This document shows positions 16,785 to 26,170 of a stretch of 64,000 bases of DNA, piece after piece. Each line of letters opens with the position of its first letter. Within the stretch, counting starts at the first letter, position 1. Below the pieces are notes generated by a model. That model had not been told where the DNA came from. It did not search any database and saw only the letters and a program-made list of their open reading frames with translations. The stretch is taken from positions 998,716-1,062,715 of the forward strand of contig DAOSXA010000001.1 of assembly GCA_035380245.1 (NCBI GenBank), in the 5' to 3' direction. The position numbers were made by a program, and so were the translations under genes. Origin of the DNA: Candidatus Zixiibacteriota bacterium. GTDB lineage: Bacteria > Zixibacteria > MSB-5A5 > GN15 > FEB-12.

Positions 16785-17456
16785 CTATTCGGTCGCGCCT
16801 CCGAACCAGAAACGGACACCCACGACGAAATCGAGGAAATAGTAGTTGGTGCCGAGTTCATCACCGGTTTCTTCTCCGTCGTACTTAATCTTGCCGCCGT
16901 CGGAGAAGTAATAGTCAAAAGAACCTTCAGCGAAAATCGACATATTCGGGGAGGCGAAATAGTCGCCACCGATACCGAACAGGATGCACGGCTTGGTGAT
17001 CGCATCGAAGTCCACCGTCAGTCCCGTCTCATAGTCGACCACGATATCCTTGAAGGTGGCCGATGCGAGTCCGGCGCCGATCACTCCGTAAGGGCGAATC
17101 GTACCCTCGGTAGCGAAGTAATACTTGCCGTTGAGGGTGAAAGCCAAGAGATTGATCTTGTCGCCGGGATCCCAGCCTTCGAGTTCCTTAGCGCCGAAAG
17201 AGGCATATCTGAAACTCAATCCGAGAGAATAGTTCGGGCTCAGGAAATACTCACCACTCGCACCGAACTTGAATCCCATCTTACGATAAGCGGCATTGCT
17301 GTCATCGTCGGTGAAATCATCGCTGGCCATATCACCAACCGGCACACCGAGACCGGCAAACGGCGACACGGCAATTTTCCCGGTAAGATCCTGAGCGGTT
17401 GACAAACCGGCCAACAGCAGGACAAACGCACATCCAATAACTAACGCCTTGTTCAT
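16785..17456 (-). CDS. Outer-membrane beta-barrel protein, OmpW/OmpA-barrel-like
   Basis: This 223-residue protein starts at the ATG at 17456, with GGAGG five bases upstream; an earlier in-frame ATG at 17468 overlaps that site. The signal peptide is MNKALVIGCAFVLLLAGLSTAQ. The mature part has about eight amphipathic strands with frequent Gly and aromatics (YFLSPNYSLGLSFRYASFG, KYYFATEGTIRPYGVIGAGLA, YYFLDFVVGVRFWFGG), matching the outer-membrane beta-barrel domain. The role is unknown; members are often small channels or structural proteins. It is monocistronic with its own terminator and divergent from the thiol peroxidase gene. Confidence 0.85.
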   Translation of the reverse strand: MNKALVIGCAFVLLLAGLSTAQDLTGKIAVSPFAGLGVPVGDMASDDFTDDDSNAAYRKMGFKFGASGEYFLSPNYSLGLSFRYASFGAKELEGWDPGDKINLLAFTLNGKYYFATEGTIRPYGVIGAGLASATFKDIVVDYETGLTVDFDAITKPCILFGIGGDYFASPNMSIFAEGSFDYYFSDGGKIKYDGEETGDELGTNYYFLDFVVGVRFWFGGATE

Positions 17457-17664
17457 AGACTCCTCCATGATTTGGGTTCATCGTTCCATCAATGTGAACT
17501 TCTTATTAGCGGGGAAAAACTATATCGACGAAAATCATCTGTCAACGAAAACTAGGCGTCTGTTAGCGGATCTTTTAAAATCCGTGAACTTTTTTCCTGT
17601 CAAGGCGTTTACTCCTATAACCAAATCGAAATATGGCTTTATGAAAAAATAAAGGAGACTCAAA

Positions 17665-18180
17665 ATGGAACGTTCTAATATCATAAAAATGAAAGGCAAT
17701 CCGCTGACTTTGATAGGTCCGGAGCTTAAACCGGGTGACCCGGCTCCTGATTTTACATTGATCAACAAGGATCTGAGTCCGGTCAAACTGGCGGATTCGT
17801 CCGGTAAAGTACGTCTGCTTTCGGTAGTTCCCTCGCTTGACACTCCGGTTTGCTCGCTTCAGACGCAACGGTTTAACAAGGAACTGGCCAGTCTCGGCAA
17901 TGCCGTCAAGAGTTACACCATCTCGGCCGACCTGCCGTTCGCGCAGGGTCGATTCTGCTCGGAGCATGATATCACCAACACCGAAACCCTTTCGGATCAT
18001 CGCGATCTGTCATTCGGTGAGAAATATGGTCTGGCGATAAAGGATTTACGGTTGCTCGGTCGTGCCGTAATCATTGTCGATAAAAACGACAAGATCAGCT
18101 ACCTGCAGTTGGTTCCCGAGGTAACCGAAGAACCGAATTACGATGAGGCTATGGAAGCCCTCAAGAAGGCTGTTGGCTGA
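17665..18180 (+). CDS. tpx: Thiol peroxidase (Tpx, atypical 2-Cys peroxiredoxin)
   Basis: This 171-residue cytoplasmic peroxidase reduces hydrogen peroxide and organic peroxides. The peroxidatic Cys63 is in SLDTPVCSLQT and the resolving Cys98 in GRFCSEHDI, the Tpx pair. GLAIKDLRLLGRAVIIVDKNDKI is the characteristic C-terminal region. AAAGGAG lies upstream of the ATG. It is a single gene between a divergent barrel gene and a clear terminator. With the superoxide dismutase at 1208 it suggests exposure to oxygen. Confidence 0.95.
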   Translation: MERSNIIKMKGNPLTLIGPELKPGDPAPDFTLINKDLSPVKLADSSGKVRLLSVVPSLDTPVCSLQTQRFNKELASLGNAVKSYTISADLPFAQGRFCSEHDITNTETLSDHRDLSFGEKYGLAIKDLRLLGRAVIIVDKNDKISYLQLVPEVTEEPNYDEAMEALKKAVG

Positions 18181-18202
18181 TAGTTCCGACAAAAAAAACA
18201 AA

Positions 18203-18240
18203 GAAGCCGATCTTTTTTTGAAGACCGGCTTTTTTATTTT
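18203..18240 (+). terminator. Terminator after thiol peroxidase
   Basis: AAGCCGATCTT pairs with AAGACCGGCTT (one mismatch) and is followed by TTTTTATTTT. Confidence 0.88.
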
Positions 18241-18319
18241 TATCTGAAGTGGTTGATACCCTGTTCACCGGTTCAGAGCCTGCGGGTGGTATGGGCTCAA
18301 AGATTTTTCCTCGCGATGC

Positions 18320-20050
18320 TTATTCTCCTTCGGCGGCGGGGGTGAGGCCCATGATATCCCAAAGCATTACCGGCGGAATCGAACCCTCGGCCAGGAGAGC
18401 GTCGTGGAATGCCCCGAGATCGAAATCCGGTCCCTGTTGTGCCTCGGCTGCCTCGCGCAGGCGCATAATCTCTCGTTTGCCGACCATGTAAGTTATCCGA
18501 TTGGTCGGATAAAGCGACTGCTTGCGGACTTCCTTACGGATATACTCCCGACCCGATTCACTGTCGGTCTCGAGCACCTCGTTCATCCAGTCGATGCATT
18601 CCTGCATGGTCATGCGGCCGGTATGAAGACTCACATCGGAAACGATACGAGCCGCTCGGTAACGGATCCCGCCGAGAACGTTAAGCCAGTGGGTGGGATC
18701 CTCGCGACCGTAGAGCCCCTCATCGTAAACCGTTTCTTCACAGTAGAGCGCCCAGCCTTCGAGCATCATCATATTGGTTTGCCATTTGCGCACGGGGTCT
18801 TCGTTGCGGGCAGCGATCTGCATTTGTAAATGGTGTCCCGGGAATGCCTCGTGCACCACCGAGCCCTTGAAGCCGCGCCGATAAACGTAGCGGTAGCGAG
18901 CTTCGAGTTGTTTGCGGTCCATCTCCTCCGGCAGCGGACGGACGTAGAACAAACCTTCCTGGAGCGAGTCGAACGGTCCGGCCGGTTCATAGGCGATACC
19001 CGGTACGAGCGCCCGCAAGAACGGCGGTGTTTCAACCACCCGGACCGGGGCGATATCCTCCGGAACGGTCACGAAGTCGGTCATTTCACACCAGAGTTTA
19101 ACCTGGTCGGTTTCCCATTGATAGTAGTCGAAAACATCCTGGCGGCTGAACTCGGCCGGGACAAAGACCGAGTCGATCCCGGTCACGTGCTCGTTATCGA
19201 CGTATTCCTGTTGGTCGTGATAGGCTTGCTGAGCCTCTTCGAGAAGAGCATTCCCCAAAGCCAGCAATGAGTCGCTGTCGAAGTCGAGGAAGTAGAGATG
19301 ACTCAGCATGTAGTCGTAATTTAGTTTACCGATGGCGAAACTACCCTCAGGGGCCGGAGTCAGTCCCTGCAGGAAAGTGGTGAAGTCGTTCATAGCTTCG
19401 CGGGCGGCCGTGGAGATACGGAGAATTTCGTCCGCGTCTTCAGGTGACTCGTTCATGAGAGCGCCGGCTACTTCATGGTAAAACTGGTTGCCGGTTTCGA
19501 GTTGTTCCAGAGCGGTTTCGATGTACGGCGCCGGGACATCCTTGAGATTGCGACGGGCGTTGGCGAACAGCTCCGGAATCGCTTTCATGCGGGAGACGAT
19601 GAACACCCGCTTGGCGGAGAGGGGAGCATGCTGAGAACGCATCAGGGAATAAACACCAGTGATCGCTTCATCGACATAGAGCACCGGTGAGTGTTTGTAC
19701 CAGGCGATTTCCTTCAAGTCGAGAAGAGCGATGTCGAGATTGGATTTGATCAGCCGGTAGTTGACCTGCTGGTGTTCGTCAAGGTTCTCTATATTGATTT
19801 TGTGTAGCTTCTTTTCGTAGTCGTCGAGTTTGCTGATCATACTCTTGACTGATTTCGAGGAATAATCGGTCAGGCGAAGATCGTAATGATGAATACCCAT
19901 CTGGGTTGCCTGGACGGGAAACATCGATTGCAGCGATTCCAGTATCTCGGCGCATAGTTCATCAAAAGTCTGTTTTGAGGCGGCCTGTAGAGAGGCGGCG
20001 GTCAGGAACAGGGTGGTGATTATCGTTACGAAAAGCAGCTTACGAAGCAT
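18320..20050 (-). CDS. DUF885 family exported protein, putative metallopeptidase
   Basis: This 576-residue protein has a signal peptide (LRKLLFVTIITTLFLTAASL, then QAA). The DUF885 core contains HEAFPGHH (His400, Glu401, His406 and His407) and a downstream Glu431 in MLEGWALYCEE, consistent with a zinc-peptidase-like site. AAGGAGACAAC precedes the ATG. Members are widespread exported proteins of poorly defined function, probably peptidases. It is likely periplasmic, and is separated by about 60 bases from the rRNA methyltransferase gene upstream on the same strand. Confidence 0.92.
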   Translation of the reverse strand: MLRKLLFVTIITTLFLTAASLQAASKQTFDELCAEILESLQSMFPVQATQMGIHHYDLRLTDYSSKSVKSMISKLDDYEKKLHKINIENLDEHQQVNYRLIKSNLDIALLDLKEIAWYKHSPVLYVDEAITGVYSLMRSQHAPLSAKRVFIVSRMKAIPELFANARRNLKDVPAPYIETALEQLETGNQFYHEVAGALMNESPEDADEILRISTAAREAMNDFTTFLQGLTPAPEGSFAIGKLNYDYMLSHLYFLDFDSDSLLALGNALLEEAQQAYHDQQEYVDNEHVTGIDSVFVPAEFSRQDVFDYYQWETDQVKLWCEMTDFVTVPEDIAPVRVVETPPFLRALVPGIAYEPAGPFDSLQEGLFYVRPLPEEMDRKQLEARYRYVYRRGFKGSVVHEAFPGHHLQMQIAARNEDPVRKWQTNMMMLEGWALYCEETVYDEGLYGREDPTHWLNVLGGIRYRAARIVSDVSLHTGRMTMQECIDWMNEVLETDSESGREYIRKEVRKQSLYPTNRITYMVGKREIMRLREAAEAQQGPDFDLGAFHDALLAEGSIPPVMLWDIMGLTPAAEGE

Positions 20051-20113
20051 GTTGTCTCCTTGAATCGTTGAGACCGATGGCCCGGTTGAGCATTATGTAA
20101 ATCGGTCATCGTG

Positions 20114-21481
20114 TCAGTCTTTGTAGAATCTTCCTACCAATTCAATATGCATAGTATGCGGGAACATATCGACCGGACGAACCTCGGGCAACAAATAACC
20201 GGCCTCAATTAGGGCGGCGGCATCGCGTGCGAAAGTGGCCGGATTACAGGATATATAGAGCAGTTTATGCGGATCAAGAGCGATTAACTGCTTGAGTGCC
20301 TTTGGATTCATGCCCGCTCTAGGCGGATCGACGATCACGCAGCGATAGTTTTCCTGAGCCCGGGGGTCATGGCGGAGGAAATCTTTGACGTGCCCCTGGT
20401 AAAAACCGATATTCTCTACGCCGTTCAGCCGGGCATTTTTCTCGGCTGCAGCGACGGCATCTCCGACCAACTCCACCCCGACCACCGCCTCGACCCGGTC
20501 CGCGAGCAGAATGCCGATCGTTCCGGTGCCGCAATAAAGGTCGAGAACGCGATCGGTCGGTTCCGGGTGAAGCAGGTCGAAAGCGGTCGAGTAAAGCCGT
20601 TCTGCCTGGAGTGAGTTGGTCTGAAAAAACGAGTTGGCGCTGATTCGAAATTTCCGCCCGAGCAGTTCCTCTTCAATGTAACCCGGCCCCCAGAGCACCG
20701 TTTCCGCTTCGCCCACCGCGATGTTCGATTTCTGGCCGTTCTGATTGTGAACGATGGTGGTGATTTCAGGAATCGCTTCGCGTATCTCCGCGATAAAACG
20801 ATCAAGGTTAGGGAAGTCGCCGAAATTCGTTACGACGTTGACCATGAGCTGGTTCGTCCGTGAGGTTTGCCGGATTACCAGGAAGCGCATGAAGCCGACG
20901 TGTTCCTTGACGTCGTAAACCGGGATGTTCTCGCGTCGGACATAATCGCGCATGAAGGCAACCAGACGATTGGATTGTTCCGACTGAAGATGACAGGCGT
21001 TGAGGTCAAAGATATCGTCGAAACGTCCTCGAGCGTGCAGACCGAGGGTGAATTCGCTGTCGGCGCCGGTGTGGAAGGAGAATTCCATTTTATTGCGATA
21101 GAAAAACTCCCGCTCCGATCCGAGCACGGGGGGGACGGCCACATTCTCCAGATGTCCCAGCCGCTGGAGACAGTCGATCACCTGCTTGCGTTTAAACTCG
21201 AGCTGTTGAGCATATTGCAGGTCCTGCCAGGTGCAACCGCCGCAAATGCCGAAATGCTCACAGGGCGTTGCGGTACGAAGATCGGAAGGTTCGATTATCC
21301 GGACCAGGCGAGCCTGGTCGTATTTACGTTTGCGCTTTATTATTTCCGCTTCAATGCGCTCTCCCGGAAGTCCGCCGTTGACAAAAACCACTTTACCGTC
21401 GTTATGGGCAACCGCTTTGCCGTCAAAAGCGAGATCCAGGATTTCCAGTTCAATCATATTGTCGGGGGTTGGATCGGTCAT
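20114..21481 (-). CDS. rlmD: 23S rRNA (uracil-5-)-methyltransferase, RumA/RlmD type
   Basis: This 455-residue enzyme has an N-terminal TRAM domain (residues 8-65), an iron-sulfur cluster set (Cys74, Cys80, Cys83 and Cys163) and a C-terminal SAM-binding fold (VLDLYCGTGTIGI near 312-324). The catalytic Cys412 is in LLYISCNPATFARD. These fit the TrmA/RumA family, which makes 5-methyluridine in RNA. The exact position (747, 1939 or other) cannot be told from sequence. Its start overlaps the stop of the CDF exporter upstream (ATGA at 21478-21481). Confidence 0.92.
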   Translation of the reverse strand: MTDPTPDNMIELEILDLAFDGKAVAHNDGKVVFVNGGLPGERIEAEIIKRKRKYDQARLVRIIEPSDLRTATPCEHFGICGGCTWQDLQYAQQLEFKRKQVIDCLQRLGHLENVAVPPVLGSEREFFYRNKMEFSFHTGADSEFTLGLHARGRFDDIFDLNACHLQSEQSNRLVAFMRDYVRRENIPVYDVKEHVGFMRFLVIRQTSRTNQLMVNVVTNFGDFPNLDRFIAEIREAIPEITTIVHNQNGQKSNIAVGEAETVLWGPGYIEEELLGRKFRISANSFFQTNSLQAERLYSTAFDLLHPEPTDRVLDLYCGTGTIGILLADRVEAVVGVELVGDAVAAAEKNARLNGVENIGFYQGHVKDFLRHDPRAQENYRCVIVDPPRAGMNPKALKQLIALDPHKLLYISCNPATFARDAAALIEAGYLLPEVRPVDMFPHTMHIELVGRFYKD

Positions 21482-22392
21482 TCGGAGTGGTTCCTTCGGT
21501 GGAATAAGTCAAGGGTTTCACAATCGAATTTCTCGGCCTGAATAGTGGCGTGGCCGATATCGAACCGATCGTGCAGAATCTGATTGATCTGATCAATGAT
21601 TATCGGACCATCGATGAAATCTTTTTCATCGAGGCAGATATGACAAGAGAGGGCGATCTCGTTGGAAGACAAGGACCAGATATGCAGATGATGTACCGAG
21701 CGTACCCGTCTCACACCGGCGATGGCGTCTTTGACCTCGTCCGGATCGATACGCGCCGGAACCGCTTCGAGCAACACCAGCACGGCCTCCTTGATTACCT
21801 GATACGAGGAGTAAAGGATCATGATGCCGATCAGGACCGCAAGGAAGGCATCGATAAGTGTGAAACCGGTCAGGATGATCACGATACCGCCGATAATCAC
21901 CGCCAGCGAGGAGAGGGCATCGTAAGCCATGTGCAGGAAGGCAGCTTTCATGTTGAGGTCTTTACCCCGCTCCGCATGCAGCAGCCAGACCGACACGACG
22001 TTGCCGATCAAACCGATCACCGCCACCGTCATGAACAGAACGGGATTGCTGATTTCCTGCGGATCAATCAAGCGTCGGTAGGCTTCCTGAAAAATGAAAA
22101 CCGAGATCACGACCAGACTCATGGCCGAAATCAGGGCGGTGATTACCTCAAGTCTTTTAAGGCCGTAGGTTGAGCGCTTGGTGGAGGGGCGTACGGCGCC
22201 TTTAGCTCCGAGCCAGGCTAGAATCAAAGCCACTACATCGGATAAGTTATGGACGGCGTCGGCGGTCAGAGCCAGATAGCCGCTCACCAGACCGCCGACA
22301 AACTCGGCAATGGTAATCGCCAGGTTGAAAGCTATAGTCCAGCCGAGTCGCGCCCCGGAGGGAAGTTGGTCGTGGTGGTGATGATCGCTCAT
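21478..22392 (-). CDS. Cation diffusion facilitator (CzcD/ZitB-type metal exporter)
   Basis: This 304-residue inner-membrane antiporter exports divalent metal, probably zinc, in exchange for protons. It has a His-rich start (DHHHHD) and six predicted helices. The transport-site pairs are HxxxD in helix 2 (His48-Asp52, in ADAVHNLSD) and HxxxD in helix 5 (His154-Asp158, in LHMAYDAL). A cytoplasmic C-terminal domain of about 90 residues has VHHLHIWSLSSNEIALSCHI. The doubled His/Asp set points to zinc or cadmium rather than manganese. It is the first gene of a two-gene operon with the rRNA methyltransferase. Confidence 0.94.
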   Translation of the reverse strand: MSDHHHHDQLPSGARLGWTIAFNLAITIAEFVGGLVSGYLALTADAVHNLSDVVALILAWLGAKGAVRPSTKRSTYGLKRLEVITALISAMSLVVISVFIFQEAYRRLIDPQEISNPVLFMTVAVIGLIGNVVSVWLLHAERGKDLNMKAAFLHMAYDALSSLAVIIGGIVIILTGFTLIDAFLAVLIGIMILYSSYQVIKEAVLVLLEAVPARIDPDEVKDAIAGVRRVRSVHHLHIWSLSSNEIALSCHICLDEKDFIDGPIIIDQINQILHDRFDIGHATIQAEKFDCETLDLFHRRNHSE

Positions 22393-22562
22393 AAATTACT
22401 CGTTTCCATCTTCGCCTAAGATATCCACCGGCGGCTGCTTGGCAAACGTTTTAGCAGATTGATGGAGGAACCTGATACCCCGATGGCCGGGGATTTCCTG
22501 AGAAGATGTACGAGGGTGTTTATAAGTCGGAAGATAGCCGTACCGGCGTCAATGAACGGGAC

Positions 22563-22600
22563 CGGCAACCGGGATCGTATGGATCATTAACCGGTTGCCG
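22563..22600. terminator. Hairpin between the lipoprotein and CDF genes
   Basis: CGGCAACCGG pairs perfectly with CCGGTTGCCG across 18 bases. A T-rich tail (TCATTTTTAAT) follows on the plus strand only, so as a terminator for the minus-strand lipoprotein gene it is imperfect. Confidence 0.45.
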
Positions 22601-22622
22601 TCATTTTTAATCGCGTATGATG

Positions 22623-23537
22623 CTAATTGTCGTAGATGTGATTCAACACGTATAGGGTTCGAATAATCTCCTCGGGCTGTGGATCGACTTCCAGTGAGAT
22701 TAAACCGTCATAAACGCTTTGCGGAATACGATAAATCAGATTCCCGGCTGCGGCAACCGATGATGCGCTTTCGTAGAAACTGGTTTCCCAAAGGATCTCG
22801 AACGCCCCGGCTTCGGCTTCGGTAAAGCCCAATCGCTCCAACTGGCCCTGGAACGAAACCGTTTGGCCATATATAATGTGGATTGTATCGGTTTGTCCTG
22901 CCGCCAGCGAGTCAACATATCCGGTTGTCGGCAAGAATGGACTTAACTGTCCGGTGACAGCCGAGTAGGTGATGTCGTACACCGTGTAATCACCGGTATT
23001 CTGCAGAACCAGGGAGGAGTCGTCATCGAGCAACGTCGTTACGACTGAGGTAATGCTGGGCATCATGCCTTCATAAAACAGAAATCTGGCAGAATAACCG
23101 CCGATGTAAAGCAGGTCGGCATCGACATCGTTCAGTTCGTCGATTATATCCTCCAGCGGCACGAAATTCGAAGTGTCCAGACCGGCGCCTGATCGTGTCC
23201 AGGGTTCATAATCGACTCTATCCCAAATGACCGTATCCCCGGCGATTTGGGCAGCGGGATAGGTCATGGTGGGTTCTCCCTGCCGGAAGACTGCCCGGAC
23301 CGAGAAAGGAGTCTTATCCTGTTTATGAAAATAGATTACCGGTTCGCGAGCCATGGCCGCGTATTCAGGTCTCGAAGTGATGAAACCGGTGGGTTCGCCC
23401 GAGCAACCGACCAGCACTCCCCATTCGTGAACGGCGAATCCGGTTTCGCCTGAGTCGGTTGGGCTTTTAGGGCCGCAGTTAAACACTACCAGGAGGGCGA
23501 TGACTACGGCCGCCGTGAATAGGATTGCGGATTTCAT
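22623..23537 (-). CDS. Lipoprotein of unknown function
   Basis: This 304-residue protein starts at the ATG at 23537, preceded by GAGGAG; an upstream in-frame ATG at 23567 overlaps that site. A type II signal peptide ends at the lipobox LVVFNCG. The mature part begins with a Ser/Thr/Pro linker and AVHEWGVLVG, followed by beta-rich sequence (YPAAQIAGDTVIWDRVDYEP, LVLQNTGDYTVYDITYSAVTG). The pattern suggests an Ig-like or secretory-chaperone-like fold, but I recognise no family. It lies divergent from the phoB-phoR pair. Confidence 0.8.
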   Translation of the reverse strand: MKSAILFTAAVVIALLVVFNCGPKSPTDSGETGFAVHEWGVLVGCSGEPTGFITSRPEYAAMAREPVIYFHKQDKTPFSVRAVFRQGEPTMTYPAAQIAGDTVIWDRVDYEPWTRSGAGLDTSNFVPLEDIIDELNDVDADLLYIGGYSARFLFYEGMMPSITSVVTTLLDDDSSLVLQNTGDYTVYDITYSAVTGQLSPFLPTTGYVDSLAAGQTDTIHIIYGQTVSFQGQLERLGFTEAEAGAFEILWETSFYESASSVAAAGNLIYRIPQSVYDGLISLEVDPQPEEIIRTLYVLNHIYDN

Positions 23538-23656
23538 TGTTAATCTCCTCTCCTGCGTTCTTTTCATAATAACGCGGATATCCCTCTACCTGCTTAATGT
23601 AATCTCAAGTGCGAGAAATGCCACTTTTTTGATGCCGTACAGTGCGCTGTTTGCGG

Positions 23657-23685
23657 TTGCCGCCGAGCCGTTCAACCGCTATTAT
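23657..23685 (+). promoter_or_regulatory. Candidate promoter of phoB-phoR
   Basis: TTGCCG (23657-23662) and TATTAT (23680-23685) are 17 bases apart, putting the start point near 23692, about 22 bases before the phoB ATG. No 11-bp Pho-box repeat is visible here, unlike upstream of the pst operon. Confidence 0.5.
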
Positions 23686-23713
23686 AGTCCGGGTGTTGAT
23701 TGGGAGATTGCCG

Positions 23714-24400
23714 ATGGCCCGTAGGATTGTGATTATCGAAGATGAGCAGGATATAGGTCAGCTTATTGCTTATAACCTGCAGAATGAAGGATTCGACACC
23801 GGTGTGTACACCTCCGGTGAAGCGGGGATAGAAGCTGCTCAGGCCGATCCCCCTGATTTGGTTTTATTGGACTGGATGCTTCCCGGCCTCAACGGTCTCG
23901 AGGTCTGTCGTCGGCTTCGGTCGGATCATCGCACGGAGCATGTTCCGATCGTATTCCTGACGGCCAAGGGTGAAGAAGCGGACATTGTTTCGGGTTTACA
24001 GGAGGGGGCCGATGACTATATCACCAAGCCGTTCAGCCCCCGGGTTTTAATTGCCCGGGTTCATGCCGTGTTGCGGCGCCAGACCGATACCGAGGAACCC
24101 GAAGAGGAAGATGTTGTTGCCTATAAGAGTATCATCGTCGACCTCAAGAAGCATGAAGTGACGTGCGACAAGAAACGTGTTGAGTTGACACACACCGAGT
24201 TCCAATTGCTGTTAACGCTCATGCGCCGTCCCGGATGGGTGTTTAATCGTGATCAGTTGGTGAACTGCATTCGCGGCGAAGATGTTTTCGTGAACGACCG
24301 CACGGTCGACGTTCATGTGGCCGGGCTGCGACGGAAATTAGGGAAGTCGGCGGAATTGATTGAAACCGTTCGCGGTGTTGGATACCGCTTCAAGGAGTGA
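23714..24400 (+). CDS. phoB: PhoB-type response regulator (OmpR family)
   Basis: This 228-residue protein has a receiver domain (IVIIEDEQD acidic pocket, phospho-acceptor Asp53 in LVLLDWMLPG, Lys in DDYITKPFSP) and a winged-helix DNA-binding domain (HTEFQLLLTLMRRPGWVFNR to TVDVHVAGLRRKLG). The ATG at 23714 is preferred because GGGAG lies upstream; the frame is open further 5' but without a better site. It is followed immediately by a membrane kinase, and the pst operon lies 4 kb downstream, so PhoB is the likely identity. It would bind the repeat array at 27921-27960. Confidence 0.9.
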   Translation: MARRIVIIEDEQDIGQLIAYNLQNEGFDTGVYTSGEAGIEAAQADPPDLVLLDWMLPGLNGLEVCRRLRSDHRTEHVPIVFLTAKGEEADIVSGLQEGADDYITKPFSPRVLIARVHAVLRRQTDTEEPEEEDVVAYKSIIVDLKKHEVTCDKKRVELTHTEFQLLLTLMRRPGWVFNRDQLVNCIRGEDVFVNDRTVDVHVAGLRRKLGKSAELIETVRGVGYRFKE

Positions 24401-24403
24401 CCT

Positions 24404-26170
24404 TTGGCCCAACGACGCCTCTTCTGGAGATTATTCCCCTCACTTATGGCCATTATCGTGGTGGCCGTAGCTCTGGTAGTATTTTTCGCCGAGCGAGCGA
24501 TCAGACCGTTCTACGAGGAAAGGACTATCGACTATCTCGCTTCAACAGCCCGTATCGTTGCGCATCAAATAAAAGACGCCGCCGCCGCCGGTAATTATGC
24601 CGCCGCCGATAGTCTATGTAAGGAAATCGGACGAGAAACCGGTATCCGGGTAACGTTGATCCTGGGATCGGGCAAAGTGGTCGGAGACTCCTTTGAGGAT
24701 CCCGAGCGGATGGAAAACCACAGCAATCGGCCGGAAGTACGGATGGCACGCGACAGCGGCGTGGGCAACTCCATTCGTTATAGCAGTACCGTTTCACAAC
24801 GAATGATGTACGTGGCGCTGATGCCCGAAACGGCCGGAGATTCGGGAATGGTTGTCAGGACCTCGATCTCGATCGAACGTATCGATGAGGTCCTCGGCTT
24901 GCTGCGTACTCGTTTTGTCGTGGGGGGATTGGTCGTGGCTGTGCTCGCGGCGCTGGTGAGTTTGTTTTATTCGCGTCGTATTACTTTGCCTCTGGAACAT
25001 CTCAAGAGGGGAGCCGAACGTTTCGCACGCGGCAAGTTCAAGCTTAAGCTGGCGGTGGTCGGCTCCGATGAAATCGCCACGCTCGCCCAGGCCATGAATG
25101 CCATGGCCGATGAAATATCTCGTAAACTGGACACCATTACCGAACAGCGGCAGACCCAGGAAGCGATCATGACCAGTATGGTCGAAGGAGTGGTGGCAGT
25201 TGACCGGGACGAACGAGTGTTGAGCATCAATCGCGCCGCCGCCGATTTCTTCGAAACCTCCGGAATGGATTCGACCGGCCGTTTTCTGCACGAGGTCGTA
25301 CGCAATTCCGCCATGCAGCAACTCGTTGCCGAAATTTTAACCACCGGGGAATCGGTCGCGGCGGAGTTGTCGACCGGCGGGAAGAAGGTTCGCTATTTGC
25401 AGGCTTCGGGATCGATTTTGCACGATGCCAACGGCACAGCGCTGGGGGCGGTGGTCGTACTCAACGACGTGACCCGTATCCAGGAGTTGGAGAGTGTCCG
25501 TCGTGATTTCGTCGCGAACGTTTCGCACGAGTTGCGGACACCGATCACATTGATCAAGGGGTATGTCGAAACATTGCAGGAAGGGGCTCTGCAAAAGCCA
25601 GAGGACGCCGAGAAATTCCTCGAGGTAATCGCCCGCCACACCGACCAATTGAATCAGTTGATCGAGGATTTGCTGAGTCTGTCCCGTATCGAACAGAGTC
25701 CCCGCATCGAATTCGAATCCGGTCCCTTGAGCAAAGATCTAGATATGGCTGTCACCGAATGTGAACCCAAAGCACGGGAGAAAGGGATCACGCTTACTAT
25801 TGAAGGTAAACGTGATTATGATCTGCTGGCGAATCATCATTTAATTCAGCGAGCCATCAGTAATCTCATCGACAATGCCGTGAAATACAGTCCCCAGGGC
25901 GCCCCGGTTGAGGTCAAGGTTTCGCAGGCGGACAACGAAGTGGTGATCGATATCGTCGATCACGGCTGCGGGATCGATTCACGCCATCTGCCGCGTATTT
26001 TCGAGCGATTCTATCGGGTGGACAAAGCCCGCTCGCGCGAGTTGGGCGGGACCGGGTTAGGTCTGGCGATAGTAAAGCATATCGTCCAGACCCATCGCGG
26101 AAGGGTTACGGTCGACAGCACGGTGGGAAAAGGGAGCGTTTTCTCAATTCATCTGCCGATCGGTGTCTGA
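24404..26170 (+). CDS. phoR: PhoR-type sensor histidine kinase
   Basis: The 588-residue membrane kinase probably starts at a TTG codon (24404), with AAGGAG six bases upstream. It has two membrane helices (about 9-30 and 167-190) with a periplasmic loop of about 135 residues between them. A HAMP region, a PAS domain (about 245-355), the phospho-acceptor His375 in VSHELRTPITLIKGY, and an ATPase domain with N, G1 and G2 boxes (NLIDNAVKYSPQG, VDHGCGID, GGTGLGLAIV) follow. HAMP plus PAS before the kinase core is the PhoR plan. The start is 3 bases after the phoB stop. Its last 27 bases overlap, tail to tail, the small gene on the other strand. Confidence 0.92.
   Translation: MAQRRLFWRLFPSLMAIIVVAVALVVFFAERAIRPFYEERTIDYLASTARIVAHQIKDAAAAGNYAAADSLCKEIGRETGIRVTLILGSGKVVGDSFEDPERMENHSNRPEVRMARDSGVGNSIRYSSTVSQRMMYVALMPETAGDSGMVVRTSISIERIDEVLGLLRTRFVVGGLVVAVLAALVSLFYSRRITLPLEHLKRGAERFARGKFKLKLAVVGSDEIATLAQAMNAMADEISRKLDTITEQRQTQEAIMTSMVEGVVAVDRDERVLSINRAAADFFETSGMDSTGRFLHEVVRNSAMQQLVAEILTTGESVAAELSTGGKKVRYLQASGSILHDANGTALGAVVVLNDVTRIQELESVRRDFVANVSHELRTPITLIKGYVETLQEGALQKPEDAEKFLEVIARHTDQLNQLIEDLLSLSRIEQSPRIEFESGPLSKDLDMAVTECEPKAREKGITLTIEGKRDYDLLANHHLIQRAISNLIDNAVKYSPQGAPVEVKVSQADNEVVIDIVDHGCGIDSRHLPRIFERFYRVDKARSRELGGTGLGLAIVKHIVQTHRGRVTVDSTVGKGSVFSIHLPIGV

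Noticed and set aside
22563..22600. Hairpin considered as a strong terminator for the minus-strand lipoprotein gene
   Set aside because: The T-rich tail lies on the wrong strand for that gene, so it is listed only at low confidence.
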